Both the position numbers and the translations under genes were made by a program. Below are positions 25,461 through 34,600 of a stretch of 41,477 nt of DNA, piece after piece. The notes under the pieces were generated by a model. The model saw only the letters and a program-made list of their open reading frames with translations, did not search any database and had not been told where the DNA came from. The stretch is from Alphaproteobacteria bacterium (GTDB taxonomy: Bacteria; Pseudomonadota; Alphaproteobacteria; Rhizobiales; Rhizobiaceae), in the NCBI GenBank assembly GCA_024280375.1, contig JAJRQF010000107.1, positions 1-41,477 on the forward strand. The letters are read 5' to 3'. Numbering within the stretch: the first letter of the stretch is position 1; every line of letters starts with the position of its first letter.

Positions 25461-27032
25461 CGGCTTGTTTGGCAAGGGACACAAAATGCCCTCATCACCG
25501 ACCTTTGTGCAGCTTTTACACCAATTGACACTGCTTTCAGTTTCCAGACGGCGCACTTCGGAAAGTTCCATTCCATCCGGCACCGGCAGGCAAGAGCGCC
25601 CACATTTTTCAAGCGTAATTGTGTCGCCATAGGTTTTGTTTAACAGGGTATAGAGACTGCCTGTTGCACACATTGCCGGGCGATAGCTCAAACCATCCGA
25701 TTGAAGCGGTGGCAGCACTTCGCCGCTTATAGGTGGCAAATTATCCTCTGCAGGTGGGCGTGGTGCGGGCTCCTGCCCTGGTGCACATTGTCGGTATAAT
25801 TGGGCCAATGTGCGTGGGTCGGTGAACGCGGCATTGCCCCGATCACCAATACCACGGCGGAATGATTCCCAGGCATTTCTGGTTTTGCGCCCGGCCAATC
25901 CGTCTTCAGTACCAGCGCGATAACCAAGTTGATTGAGGCACGACTGTATCCAAAGAATATTTTCTTTCGGGCGCTGACGCGGGCGTGGTTTCACACAACC
26001 ACCGGCGCGGGCAGAATAATACCATGGAGCGCGACATTGAGCTTCAGGAATTGGCACAATGTCAAATGGCAGATAGCAGCGACCGGTATAGGGTGAGCGC
26101 ACACGCGGAGACCGACATACAGGGTTTGGTCTCACACAACGCCCATTTCTCCATACTCGACCACGTTCACAAGCATCAATATCCGGTGTCCGGCAGACAC
26201 CGCCGATCAACACATCAGGTAACTGACATACCGGCGGGCGAATAATCGGCAACCGGCAACGCCCGTTGATTATTACGCGTGGCGCACGGCATATAGCAGG
26301 CCTGATAACTGGCAACTTACAGCGACCATTAATCAACACGCGTGGCGCACGACATATAGCAGGCCTGATAACTGGCAGCTTACAGCGACCATTGATTATT
26401 ACGCGTGGCGCACGGCATATAGTAGGCCTGATAACCGGCAGCTTACAGCGACCATTAATCAACACGCGTGGCGCACGACATATAGCAGGCCTGATAACTG
26501 GCAGCTTACAGCGACCATTAATTATTACGCGAGGTGCGCGGCATACGGCAGGCCTGATAACTGGCAGCTTACAGCGACCATTGATTATTACGCGTGGCAG
26601 ACGACATATAGCAGGCCTGATAACTGGCAGCTTACAGCGACCATTAATTATTACGCGTGGCGCACGACATACTGCAGGCCTGATAACTGGCAGCTTACAG
26701 CGACCATTAATTATTACGCGTGGCAGACGACATACTGCAGGCCTGATAACTGGCAGCTTACAGCGACCATTAATTATCACGCGAGGTGCGCGGCATACGG
26801 CAGGGCGAATATTTGGCCGTCGGCATCGGCCATTGATAATTCGATTAGGGGGAGCACAAATACGAACCTGCGCCAATTGGTAATCTTGCGCAAATTTTGT
26901 CGGTATCTGGATGTCTATTTGGCCGGCAAATGCAGGCAATTGAAAGAAAAATGCACTCAACAGCGCAATGATAGCCACGCCAAACAGAGATGGCAATTTG
27001 TTGATTTTTAGCCGTAGAGCCGAATAAATCAT
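25458..27032 (-). CDS. Secreted cysteine-rich tandem-repeat protein with peptidoglycan-binding-like domain
   Basis: A 524-residue exported protein I cannot match to a named family. Residues 1-36 form a signal peptide ending AFA. Residues 59-268 are ten head-to-tail units of exactly 21 residues, with cysteines at unit positions 1 and 12 (C-x10-C-x8) around the phrase PRVIINGRCKLPVIRP. Four looser cysteine units follow to about 348. Residues 357-417 resemble a PG_binding_1 domain (IQSCLNQLGYRAGTEDGLAG, then TRNAWESFRRG). A cysteine-rich C-terminus (448-524) with six cysteines ends the protein. GGAG sits five bases before the ATG at 27032. It would form many disulfides in the periplasm; a cell-wall-associated role is inferred from the one recognised domain. 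Its TAG stop lies in repeat element F. Confidence 0.85.
   Translation of the reverse strand: MIYSALRLKINKLPSLFGVAIIALLSAFFFQLPAFAGQIDIQIPTKFAQDYQLAQVRICAPPNRIINGRCRRPNIRPAVCRAPRVIINGRCKLPVIRPAVCRLPRVIINGRCKLPVIRPAVCRAPRVIINGRCKLPVIRPAICRLPRVIINGRCKLPVIRPAVCRAPRVIINGRCKLPVIRPAICRAPRVLINGRCKLPVIRPTICRAPRVIINGRCKLPVIRPAICRAPRVLINGRCKLPVIRPAICRAPRVIINGRCRLPIIRPPVCQLPDVLIGGVCRTPDIDACERGRVWRNGRCVRPNPVCRSPRVRSPYTGRCYLPFDIVPIPEAQCRAPWYYSARAGGCVKPRPRQRPKENILWIQSCLNQLGYRAGTEDGLAGRKTRNAWESFRRGIGDRGNAAFTDPRTLAQLYRQCAPGQEPAPRPPAEDNLPPISGEVLPPLQSDGLSYRPAMCATGSLYTLLNKTYGDTITLEKCGRSCLPVPDGMELSEVRRLETESSVNWCKSCTKVGDEGILCPLPNKP
26229..26858. repeat. Ten 63-bp tandem repeats inside the secreted protein gene
   Basis: The region is 10 x 63 bp, in frame with the coding sequence. 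The central units (2-9) are nearly identical at DNA level: GGCCTGATAACTGGCAGCTT, with few changes, recurs across seven of them. Units 1 and 10 are more diverged. Such uniformity points to recent expansion or homogenisation by recombination or slippage. The repeats make a long false open frame on the plus strand. Confidence 0.92.
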
Positions 27033-27318
27033 GTTCACTCCAAATTATCGTTATAATTGTCGCAGAAAAGCCCACGACTTCCCCCTCATCACACCAGATA
27101 ACATTATTGTGACGATATTATTGTGCCATATTGCACGCAACATTCTTGGCAGCCCTGTTGCAAGGAACTGGATTTACTTACAAAATACAAAGCTTCGAAT
27201 ATTGTATCAAACCCGGAAAATATCGCTGCCGCACTTATTTTTTAAAAATAGTTGAAACCAGCATATCAATTCCCATATTTATCGTATATCGACGATTAAC
27301 GATTTACCGGGCAATAGC
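27033..27318. promoter_or_regulatory. Divergent promoter region of the repeat protein and ArsR
   Basis: A 286-bp AT-rich spacer between two divergent genes. ATCGT (27281-27285) and ACGAT (27292-27296) form an inverted repeat 23 bp before the ArsR start, a plausible operator for its own product. No small gene with a ribosome binding site was found in it. Confidence 0.4.
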
Positions 27319-27699
27319 ATGAGCAAAAACCAGTTAGGTGAAGCCGAGTTGAACTTAGGCGTTCCAATTCCCTGGCCCAATGAGAGGCTAAACGGTGAGC
27401 AATGGAGCGCGCGACTGAGTGCCCTTTCTCACCCGGCCCGACTGGAGATTTTGCAATATTTGGCGGCTCGCGAAAATTCCTGCTGCAAGGATGTGGTCAA
27501 CCGTCTTTCACTGGCCCAATCAACTGTGTCTCAACATTTGAAAGTTTTGGTTGAATCGGGGCTTATTGATACTAAAAATGATGCACAGCGTTCCTGTTAT
27601 ACGTTGAACAAGGAAGCGCTATTGTCTATTTCTAATGCGGTATCCGATCTCGCCGGTTCCTGTTGCCAGCCTAAATGCTGCTCCCCCTCAAAAGACTGA
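27319..27699 (+). CDS. Cysteine-rich ArsR family regulator
   Basis: A 126-residue winged-helix regulator. The family opening is ALSHPARLEILQYLAA. ENSCCKDVV at about 51-59 occupies the place where ArsR/SmtB proteins carry the metal-sensing ELCVCDL box. The HTH is LSLAQSTVSQHLKVLVESGLID. The C-terminus has two adjacent cysteine pairs (SCCQPKCCS). The six cysteines suggest sensing of a soft metal, metalloid or thiol state, which is inferred only. It lies 18 bp before the Atm1-type exporter gene, so the two are probably co-transcribed and the exporter is its likely target. Confidence 0.85.
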   Translation: MSKNQLGEAELNLGVPIPWPNERLNGEQWSARLSALSHPARLEILQYLAARENSCCKDVVNRLSLAQSTVSQHLKVLVESGLIDTKNDAQRSCYTLNKEALLSISNAVSDLAGSCCQPKCCSPSKD

Positions 27700-27717
27700 T
27701 ATTGATCGAGAATTATT

Positions 27718-29601
27718 TTGCCTGAAACTAAAAAAGAAATTTTGTCCGATGGATCCACCATTGGGTCATTGAAAAACCTTTGGCCCTATATGTGGCCAAG
27801 CGATCGTCCTGATCTGAAATTACGCGTTGCCTGGGCTGCCGTTTTTCTGGTGATCGCTAAAATTGTGACCGTTCTGGTGCCCTATTTTTATAAATGGGCA
27901 ACTGATGCGCTGGACAATAACCCAACAGCCGCGGAATTCCTTCCAACCATGTTTTTAACGCCGGTTATGCTGGTTGTAGCCTATGCGGGCGCGCGAATTT
28001 TGATGGTTGGTTTTAACCAGTTGCGTGACGCTCTATTTGCCCGTGTCGGGCAATACGCAGTGCGCCAACTTGCCTACCGAACCTTTGTGCATATGCACCA
28101 ACTGTCGCTGCGCTTTCACTTGCAACGGCGCATTGGCGGCCTGTCACGCATAATCGAGCGCGGCACCAAGGGCATTGAAACTATTGTGCGGTTTACAATT
28201 CTCAATACCGCACCAACCCTGCTTGAGTTTATACTGACCGCTGCGATTTTCGCAGTCAGCTATGGCTGGTCGTATGTAATTGTGATTGCAATTACCGTTT
28301 GGGCCTATACCTGGTTCACGATCAGGGCCAGTGATTGGCGCATTTCCATTCGTCGCGACATGAATAACAGCGATAACGAGGCAAATTCCAAGGCTGTCGA
28401 TTCGCTGCTCAACTATGAGACTGTTAAATATTTTGGCAATGAAGAAATGGAAGCCCAGCGCTTCGATAGCTCAATGGCGCGTTATGAGTCGGCGGCAACT
28501 AAAACCTGGACGTCGCTTGGGTGGCTCAACTTTGGACAGACCTTTATTTTTGCCATTGGCATGCTGGTTTGTATGGCGATGTCGGCAATGGCCGTGCAAG
28601 CAGGAACACAGACCATCGGCGATTTTGTTATGATCAATGCGCTGTTGATGCAATTATCTATTCCGCTCAATTTTATCGGCTTTGTCTATCGCGAAATCCG
28701 TCAGGGCCTAACCGATATCGAGAACATGTTCTCATTGCTTTCTGTCGAACAAGAGGTGAAAGACGCGGACGATGCCAATCCACTTGATGTTTCTTCAGGT
28801 GGCATCCGGTTTGACAATGTTTCTTTTCACTATGATGCAAATCGGCCTATTTTGAAGAATGTCAGTTTTGAAGTGCCGCCGGGTAAAACCATTGCGATTG
28901 TCGGGCCATCTGGTGCGGGTAAATCTACTATTTCACGCCTGCTTTTTCGCTTTTATGATGTCACCAATGGCGCAATCAGCATTGATGATCAGGATATTCG
29001 CGGCGTTTCGCAGAAATCGCTGCGCAATCAAATTGGTATGGTTCCGCAAGATACGGTGCTGTTTAACGACACAATTGCCTATAATGTTCGATATGGTCGA
29101 ATTGACGCGACTGACGAAGAGGTCGAACAGGCGGCAGAAATGGCGCAAATCAAGGATTTTATCGCTACCCTGCCCAATGGTTTCCAATCTGAGGTTGGCG
29201 AGCGCGGATTGAAACTTTCAGGCGGCGAAAAACAACGTGTCGCCATTGCCCGCACCATATTGAAGGCACCACCCATTCTCATTTTGGATGAGGCAACCTC
29301 GGCGCTCGATACCCAGACCGAACAGGAAATTCAAGCAGCCCTTGATGTGGTTTCCAAAAACCGCACCACATTGGTGATTGCCCATCGGCTTTCAACCGTA
29401 ATTTCAGCCGATGAAATTATCGTTTTGAAAGAAGGGGAAATTTGCGAACGCGGCACCCATCGATCCCTGCTCGACAAGGATGGGCTTTATGCGGCAATGT
29501 GGGCGCGTCAACGCGAGGCCACTGAAGCTGAAGAAAGATTACGCAAAGCACGGGAAAACGAGGAGTTGGGCATTGCTCAACCGGCCGAACCGGCGGAATA
29601 A
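27718..29601 (+). CDS. ABC exporter, Atm1/HMT1 type
   Basis: A 627-residue half-transporter with an N-terminal membrane domain of six helices (about 35-335) and a C-terminal ATPase domain. Walker A is GPSGAGKST at 396-404, the signature LSGGEKQR at 500-507, Walker B ILILDE at 520-525 and the switch histidine in IAHRLST. The opening GSLKNLWPYMWPSDRPDLKLRV matches bacterial Atm1 proteins, which export glutathione-linked compounds and heavy-metal conjugates and relate to Fe-S biogenesis. The start codon is TTG; the frame and family length support it. It follows the cysteine-rich ArsR gene and ends before repeat copy B. It probably works as a homodimer. Confidence 0.92.
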   Translation: MPETKKEILSDGSTIGSLKNLWPYMWPSDRPDLKLRVAWAAVFLVIAKIVTVLVPYFYKWATDALDNNPTAAEFLPTMFLTPVMLVVAYAGARILMVGFNQLRDALFARVGQYAVRQLAYRTFVHMHQLSLRFHLQRRIGGLSRIIERGTKGIETIVRFTILNTAPTLLEFILTAAIFAVSYGWSYVIVIAITVWAYTWFTIRASDWRISIRRDMNNSDNEANSKAVDSLLNYETVKYFGNEEMEAQRFDSSMARYESAATKTWTSLGWLNFGQTFIFAIGMLVCMAMSAMAVQAGTQTIGDFVMINALLMQLSIPLNFIGFVYREIRQGLTDIENMFSLLSVEQEVKDADDANPLDVSSGGIRFDNVSFHYDANRPILKNVSFEVPPGKTIAIVGPSGAGKSTISRLLFRFYDVTNGAISIDDQDIRGVSQKSLRNQIGMVPQDTVLFNDTIAYNVRYGRIDATDEEVEQAAEMAQIKDFIATLPNGFQSEVGERGLKLSGGEKQRVAIARTILKAPPILILDEATSALDTQTEQEIQAALDVVSKNRTTLVIAHRLSTVISADEIIVLKEGEICERGTHRSLLDKDGLYAAMWARQREATEAEERLRKARENEELGIAQPAEPAE

Positions 29602-29723
29602 GCCCCAAACCTGCGAAGTCGCGCATTTTTAGATGCGGCAGTAGGGCGGTAGTTTTATATCGAAATATCCGCATTATTGTTGGCTTGCGGCGCTTATCCG
29701 CCTATATGGGTGAAATAAACCAT

Positions 29724-29873
29724 TAGAGTGTATCCGTCTTTGACGGATACACTCTAATTTGATGTCGCTCACGGCTGTTTGGTGCAACGCACCAGCCTTC
29801 GCGGGAGCGATGCATAAGCATCGGGCCGCTCTTCGCATCCTGACTGCTTCCATGTAAACATGACACAATCTAG
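29724..29873 (+). repeat. Dispersed extragenic element, copy B
   Basis: The best-preserved copy. Hairpin 1 is a perfect 14-base stem (AGAGTGTATCCGTC with GACGGATACACTCT, loop TTT, 29725-29755). The core GCTCACGGC follows. The middle hairpin is CGATGC-ATAA-GCATCG near 29809-29824. The last hairpin pairs CATG with CATG around 29850-29862, ending in CTAG. It lies between the Atm1 gene and psd; the bases 29602-29723 before it hold no gene that I can find. Confidence 0.85.
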
Positions 29874-29940
29874 TGTCCTTTCGAATCTAATGTTCGATAA
29901 GAGGTGCTGGATAATGATACAGACATTAGATTCGGGACAC
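29873..29940 (+). promoter_or_regulatory. Inverted repeat in the psd leader
   Basis: GTGTCC-ttt-CGAATCTAATGT (29873-29893) is the reverse complement, apart from the three inserted T, of ACATTAGATTCG-GGACAC (29923-29940). The loop is 29 bases. The stem ends 13 bases before the psd ATG, directly next to the GTGGAGC ribosome binding site. It could form an RNA hairpin in the leader or be a large operator. Confidence 0.55.
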
Positions 29941-29953
29941 GAGTGGAGCACCC

Positions 29954-30655
29954 ATGAGTATTGCAAACAGCATCAAGAGTTCACTCGTACCGGTTCACCC
30001 GGAAGGCTACCGCTTTATTGCAATATTCTTTGTCGCCGCCATTGTGCTTGGCTGGCTTTGGAACCCGTTGTTTTATGCGGGACTGCTGCTGACCGGCTGG
30101 TGCGCCTATTTCTTTCGTGACCCGGAACGGGTAACCCCGATTTCAGATGATCTGGTTATTTCGCCCGCCGATGGTGTGGTTTCTCATATTGGCCCAGTTG
30201 TACCGCCAACCGAACTTGGGCTTGGGGATAAACCCATGTTGCGGGTTTCTGTCTTCATGAATGTCTTTAATTGCCATGTGAACCGGGCACCGGTGCGTGG
30301 CAAGATCACCGGTATATTCTACAAGCCGGGGAAATTTTTGAGCGCTGATCTGGACAAGGCTTCCAGCGATAATGAGCGCAATTCAATGGTGATAGAAAGC
30401 CCACACGGGCCGCTCGGCGTGGTGCAAATTGCAGGCCTTGTGGCGCGGCGCATTATCTGCTGGGCTGAAGAAGGCCACGAAATTGGCATGGGCGACCGTT
30501 TTGGCCTCATTCGCTTCGGTTCCAGGCTGGATGTATATTTGCCGGATAGCGCTGGCACCCGCGTTGTGCTGGGCCAAACCATGATTGCCGGAGAAACCAT
30601 ATTGGCCGCATACCATGACACGGCAAAATCCAGCCCGATCAGCAAGGTTTCTTAA
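29954..30655 (+). CDS. psd: Phosphatidylserine decarboxylase proenzyme
   Basis: A 233-residue, short-type (archaeal/alphaproteobacterial style) phosphatidylserine decarboxylase that makes phosphatidylethanolamine at the inner membrane. Two hydrophobic segments near residues 20-50 anchor it. FRDPER and SPADGVV are conserved, as are [13 protein letters not shown] and a self-cleavage site RFGSR; cleavage between G189 and S190 would convert S190 into the pyruvoyl group. It precedes pssA by three bases, so the two consecutive steps from CDP-diacylglycerol are coupled. A long inverted repeat lies in its leader. Confidence 0.97.
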   Translation: MSIANSIKSSLVPVHPEGYRFIAIFFVAAIVLGWLWNPLFYAGLLLTGWCAYFFRDPERVTPISDDLVISPADGVVSHIGPVVPPTELGLGDKPMLRVSVFMNVFNCHVNRAPVRGKITGIFYKPGKFLSADLDKASSDNERNSMVIESPHGPLGVVQIAGLVARRIICWAEEGHEIGMGDRFGLIRFGSRLDVYLPDSAGTRVVLGQTMIAGETILAAYHDTAKSSPISKVS

Positions 30656-30658
30656 GAG

Positions 30659-31471
30659 ATGGAACCGCCATTCCCGCCATTTGATCCTGATGAAATTGAA
30701 GAAAGCGACGACCCTCAGCACAAACGGCTGCGCGATATTCCATTTCGGATGCTGGCCCCAAATCTGATTACACTGATGGCCATTGTATCAGGCCTAACCT
30801 CCATCCGTCTTGCGGTGGAAGACCGGTTTGAGCTAGCGATCATTGCCATACTCTTTGCGGCAATCCTTGACGGGCTGGACGGCCGTGTGGCCCGACTGCT
30901 CAAATCGAGCACCCGTTTTGGGGCTGAAATGGATTCGCTGGCTGATTTTGTAAATTTCGGCGTTGCGCCCGCCGTGGTGCTTTATATCTGGGCGCTGGAC
31001 GAGCTGCGTTCTGCCGGCTGGATTGCCGCGCTGATTTTTGCTATTTGCGGCTGCCTTCGTCTCGCACGGTTTAACGTGATGCTGGACAATCCCAATCGAC
31101 CGAAATGGCAGAATAATTTCTTTACCGGGGTTCCTGCACCTGCTGGCGCGATTATCGGGCTTTTGCCAATATATCTCGGGTTTTTGGGGCTGGAAGTTTC
31201 CAAGGTCTCGGCCATATTCATCGCCGTTTACATTATCTTTATCGGGCTGTTGATGGTCTCGAACCTTCCGACATTTTCAGGTAAGAATATCGGGCGACGG
31301 GTATCGCGTAATCTCGTATTGCCGGTGATGATCACAATCGTTCTGGCGGTGGCGCTTCTGTTCAGCTTTCCATGGGTAACACTGAGCTTTGTCAGCATTG
31401 CCTATCTCGCAGCTCTGCCGTTTGGCTACCGGGCGTGGAACAAACAAATAGCTGCAGATAAGAGCAGTTAG
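30659..31471 (+). CDS. pssA: CDP-diacylglycerol-serine O-phosphatidyltransferase
   Basis: A 270-residue CDP-alcohol phosphatidyltransferase that makes phosphatidylserine, the substrate of Psd encoded just upstream. The full motif DG-x2-AR-x8-G-x3-D-x3-D is present at D74-G75, A78-R79, G88, D92 and D96. About six to eight membrane helices follow from residue 31 on. The N-terminus has an acidic proline-rich stretch. The three-base gap to psd implies coupled translation. The related phosphatidylglycerophosphate and choline enzymes share the motif; the position beside psd decides the call. Confidence 0.95.
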   Translation: MEPPFPPFDPDEIEESDDPQHKRLRDIPFRMLAPNLITLMAIVSGLTSIRLAVEDRFELAIIAILFAAILDGLDGRVARLLKSSTRFGAEMDSLADFVNFGVAPAVVLYIWALDELRSAGWIAALIFAICGCLRLARFNVMLDNPNRPKWQNNFFTGVPAPAGAIIGLLPIYLGFLGLEVSKVSAIFIAVYIIFIGLLMVSNLPTFSGKNIGRRVSRNLVLPVMITIVLAVALLFSFPWVTLSFVSIAYLAALPFGYRAWNKQIAADKSS

Positions 31472-31506
31472 AAATTACCGGTGGGTTGAATCAAAAGGGC
31501 CCGCCT

Positions 31507-31655
31507 TAGAGCGATTCATCTTTAGATGGAATCGCTCAAGTTTGTTTTTGCTCACGGCCATTCGGGCATACGCCCGGCCTCCGCTGGGGCGATGCATAAG
31601 CACCGGGCTGCTCTTTGCAGCCTGACCGCTTCCATGTAAATGTGAAGCAGTCTAG
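31507..31655 (+). repeat. Dispersed extragenic element, copy C
   Basis: Starts TAGAGCG and ends CTAG. Hairpin 1 pairs AGCGATTC-ATC with GATGGAATCGCT across TTTA, with one bulge. The GCTCACGGCC core is at 31550-31559. The middle hairpin CGATGC-ATAA-GCACCG has one mismatch (against GCATCG). The last stem pairs GCTTC with GAAGC around 31627-31646. It fills the gap between the convergent pssA and RND permease genes. Confidence 0.8.
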
Positions 31656-31685
31656 CGAGCCCTAATTCATTTCAGAAAGACTAAT

Positions 31686-34600
31686 CTATTCAGCAGCCTC
31701 AGCCATTGGCGGTTTAGTGCCTTTGCTCTGTTTTCTTGATGACTTGCTTTTAGGGGCAAGTTTTACAATTTTTTCGCCGCTGTCAGCATTGTCTGGCTGG
31801 GTTGGCGTGGTAATTTCGGTTTGCTCATTTTCCAATCGAACCGCCCTTTCGTCAGCGAGCGAGGCTCTCTGCTTACCGATATATTGAACGGCTCGCATTG
31901 GTGAATTGAACAAATACGCAAAGCCCCTTCCCGTTACACCGGCTGCAGAAGCAATATTGTAAGGCATCGCCAGCATAGTTGGAATGAGCACAAGGGTTAG
32001 GATGGTGGAGAACGCCAAACCGGAAATAACCGATGTGGAAAGCTGTACCCACCAAATGGAGGTAATGCCGCCAATCAGAACAGTCTGATTGAAGAAATCC
32101 ATGTTAATTTGCAAGGCCATTGGCACCAGTCCGAGAATGGTGGTGATTGTGGTCAACATGATCGGCCGCATACGCTGGGCTGCGGTTTTCAACACGGCGT
32201 CGCGCACCGGTACACCCTCTGAGCGCATACGGTTATAGGTATCAATCAGCACAATTGCATTGTTCACCACAATACCGGCAAGCGCCACAACGCCTGTGCC
32301 AGTCATCAGAATTGAGAACTTTTGCCCCGTTACCATCAAGCCAATCAACACGCCGACGACGGCAAGAATAACCGTCGAAAGGGTGAGGATTGTCTGGTAA
32401 AATGAGTTAAACTGGGTGACCAGAATTATAAACATCAAGAACAGGGCGATACCAGCTGCTTTCTGCAGGAACGCGCCAGATTCCTTTTGCTCCTCGTCGC
32501 CACCACGAAATCGGAACTGAACGCTGGTTGGCCATTTTTCACTCTTTAGCCAGTTCTCCAGTTCTGCAACTTTATCATTCGGGGTAATTGCCTTGCCATT
32601 TTCCTCAAAGCCCCTGATCAGGTTCGCCTTGATCGACATCGAATAAAGCCCATCACGACGGGTGATTGAGGAAACTTTTGGCTCGGCTGTGCGCGTAACA
32701 AAATTTGACAATGGCACTTGACCATTTTGGGTTCGCAGGCGTAGCTGGCTGAACTGGTCGAGCGTTCTTTGCTCTTTCGGCAGACGTACCCGGATATCAA
32801 CCTCATCGTCGGAATCATCTGGCCGATATTTACCAATCAACACACCGTTGGTTACCAGCTGCACCATTGAACCGATGGCAGCAATACCCGCATTATAACG
32901 ACCAGCTTCTTCGCGATTGACACTTAACTGCCATTCAATACCTGGCAATGGTCTTGAATCTTCAAGGTCCTGCAAGCCCTTCATCGCGTCAACTTTGGCA
33001 CGAACCCGGACAATAGATGCGACCATTTCATCATAATTGGTTGATTTTATCTGTAGACGCAGGTCTTTGCCGGTAGGAGGTCCACCTTCAATTTTACGAA
33101 CCTCTACCCGCATTCCGGCAAGATCAGCCGTTTGTTTTTTGATCTCGGCAAAAATTTCAGCCGCTTTGGGCCGGCAACAATAATCTGCCAGTTCAATCTG
33201 TAACTCGCCAATCACATCGGCAGGCTTGTCTTGAATCCCACCCAACGGGCTTCCAACGCCACTTCCGCCGCCGGGGGCTGATGAGGTCATAATGACATTA
33301 TCAATGCCAGAAATGCGTAGCACCTTGGCTTCAACTTCGCCAACCAGATCGCGAATTTCTGTGGCCGACAGGTTGCCGCGGGCGGAAACCAGAACAATGG
33401 CTACATCGGGTTCTTCGTCAACGAAGAATTCGACGCCCGCATTGTTTTTGCCAAACATACCAAACACACCAATTGTGAGCCCAACAATTGCGACAATCAC
33501 AACAATGTTGCCAAAGATATTGCCCGACAGTTTTTTCAAAACCCACAGGTAAGCGCCAAGAACACCTGGCACTTTAGATATGTCCAGTTTCTTGTCGGAC
33601 GAAAGCATTTGCGCCACTTCATCGACTTTGACCGGGCGCGACTGGCGCCAGCGGACAAAACGCGAGACAAGTGGCAAAAGCATAAATGCGAGCGAAAGTG
33701 CTATCACTACCGCAATTACAAAGGCAATTTGTTTTACCGGCAGATTGATTTGCTGCTCGCTGGCAAGGCCGCCAATTGTTTGCAACACACCATCAAGGCC
33801 AAAACCAATCAACGCGTTCAAAGCCGGATAAGCCAAAACAAACACAACAATTGCGACAAGAGCAATTCCGATAACTCCGCTTAATAGCCAGGATGCATTT
33901 TTGCCCATCCATGCGGATAGCTGCCCGATCAACGCCCCGGTAACGGGAAGAAAAATCAATGCGGTTATCAATGAAGCGGAAAGAACTATGATCACCATAA
34001 TTGGCAAATAGCTCATAAATTCGCCCGGTACGCCCGGCCACATCAACATCGGCAGGAAGGCGGCCAATGTGGTTGCAGTCGATGAGACCACTGGCCAAAA
34101 CATCAACCGCGCCGAGCGGTGATAAGCTTCAACCGCGGGCATACCCTCGGCCATTTTGCGGTCCGCATATTCGGTCACCACAATTGCGCCATCAACCAGC
34201 ATTCCGACGGTCAACACCATGCCAAACATCACCATCATCGACATGGTCATTCCGGCGGATGCCAATATCAAAAAGCCGACCATGAAAGATACGGGGATCG
34301 ACAGGCCAACCATCAGGCCAGATTTCACTCCAAGTGAAGCCACCACAACAATCATCACCAATGCAATGGCGGTGAGGATCGATGCTTGCAGTGACCCCTG
34401 CACCTCGTTGATGAAACTGGACTCATCCAGCAGGTAGTTGACCTTGATTGTCGAAGGCCAATCCTTGGAGAACTCTTTTACAACCCGGCGCACCTCTTCA
34501 TTATTGGCAATAATATTGGTGCCAATGCGTTTTACCACCTTAATGGAAATTGCCGGTTCGCCATTTACTCTTGTGTAATTGGAAGCGTCCTGAAAGGTCC

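Noticed and set aside
26229-26858. Possible CRISPR array, because of regular 63-bp repeats
   Set aside because: The whole unit repeats with no variable spacers, it is in frame with a coding sequence, and there are no cas genes.
26266-26883. A 205-codon plus-strand frame with repeats of its own
   Set aside because: It is produced by the 63-bp tandem repeats of the minus-strand gene: a unit length divisible by three keeps any open phase open. No ribosome binding site, signal peptide or known domain.
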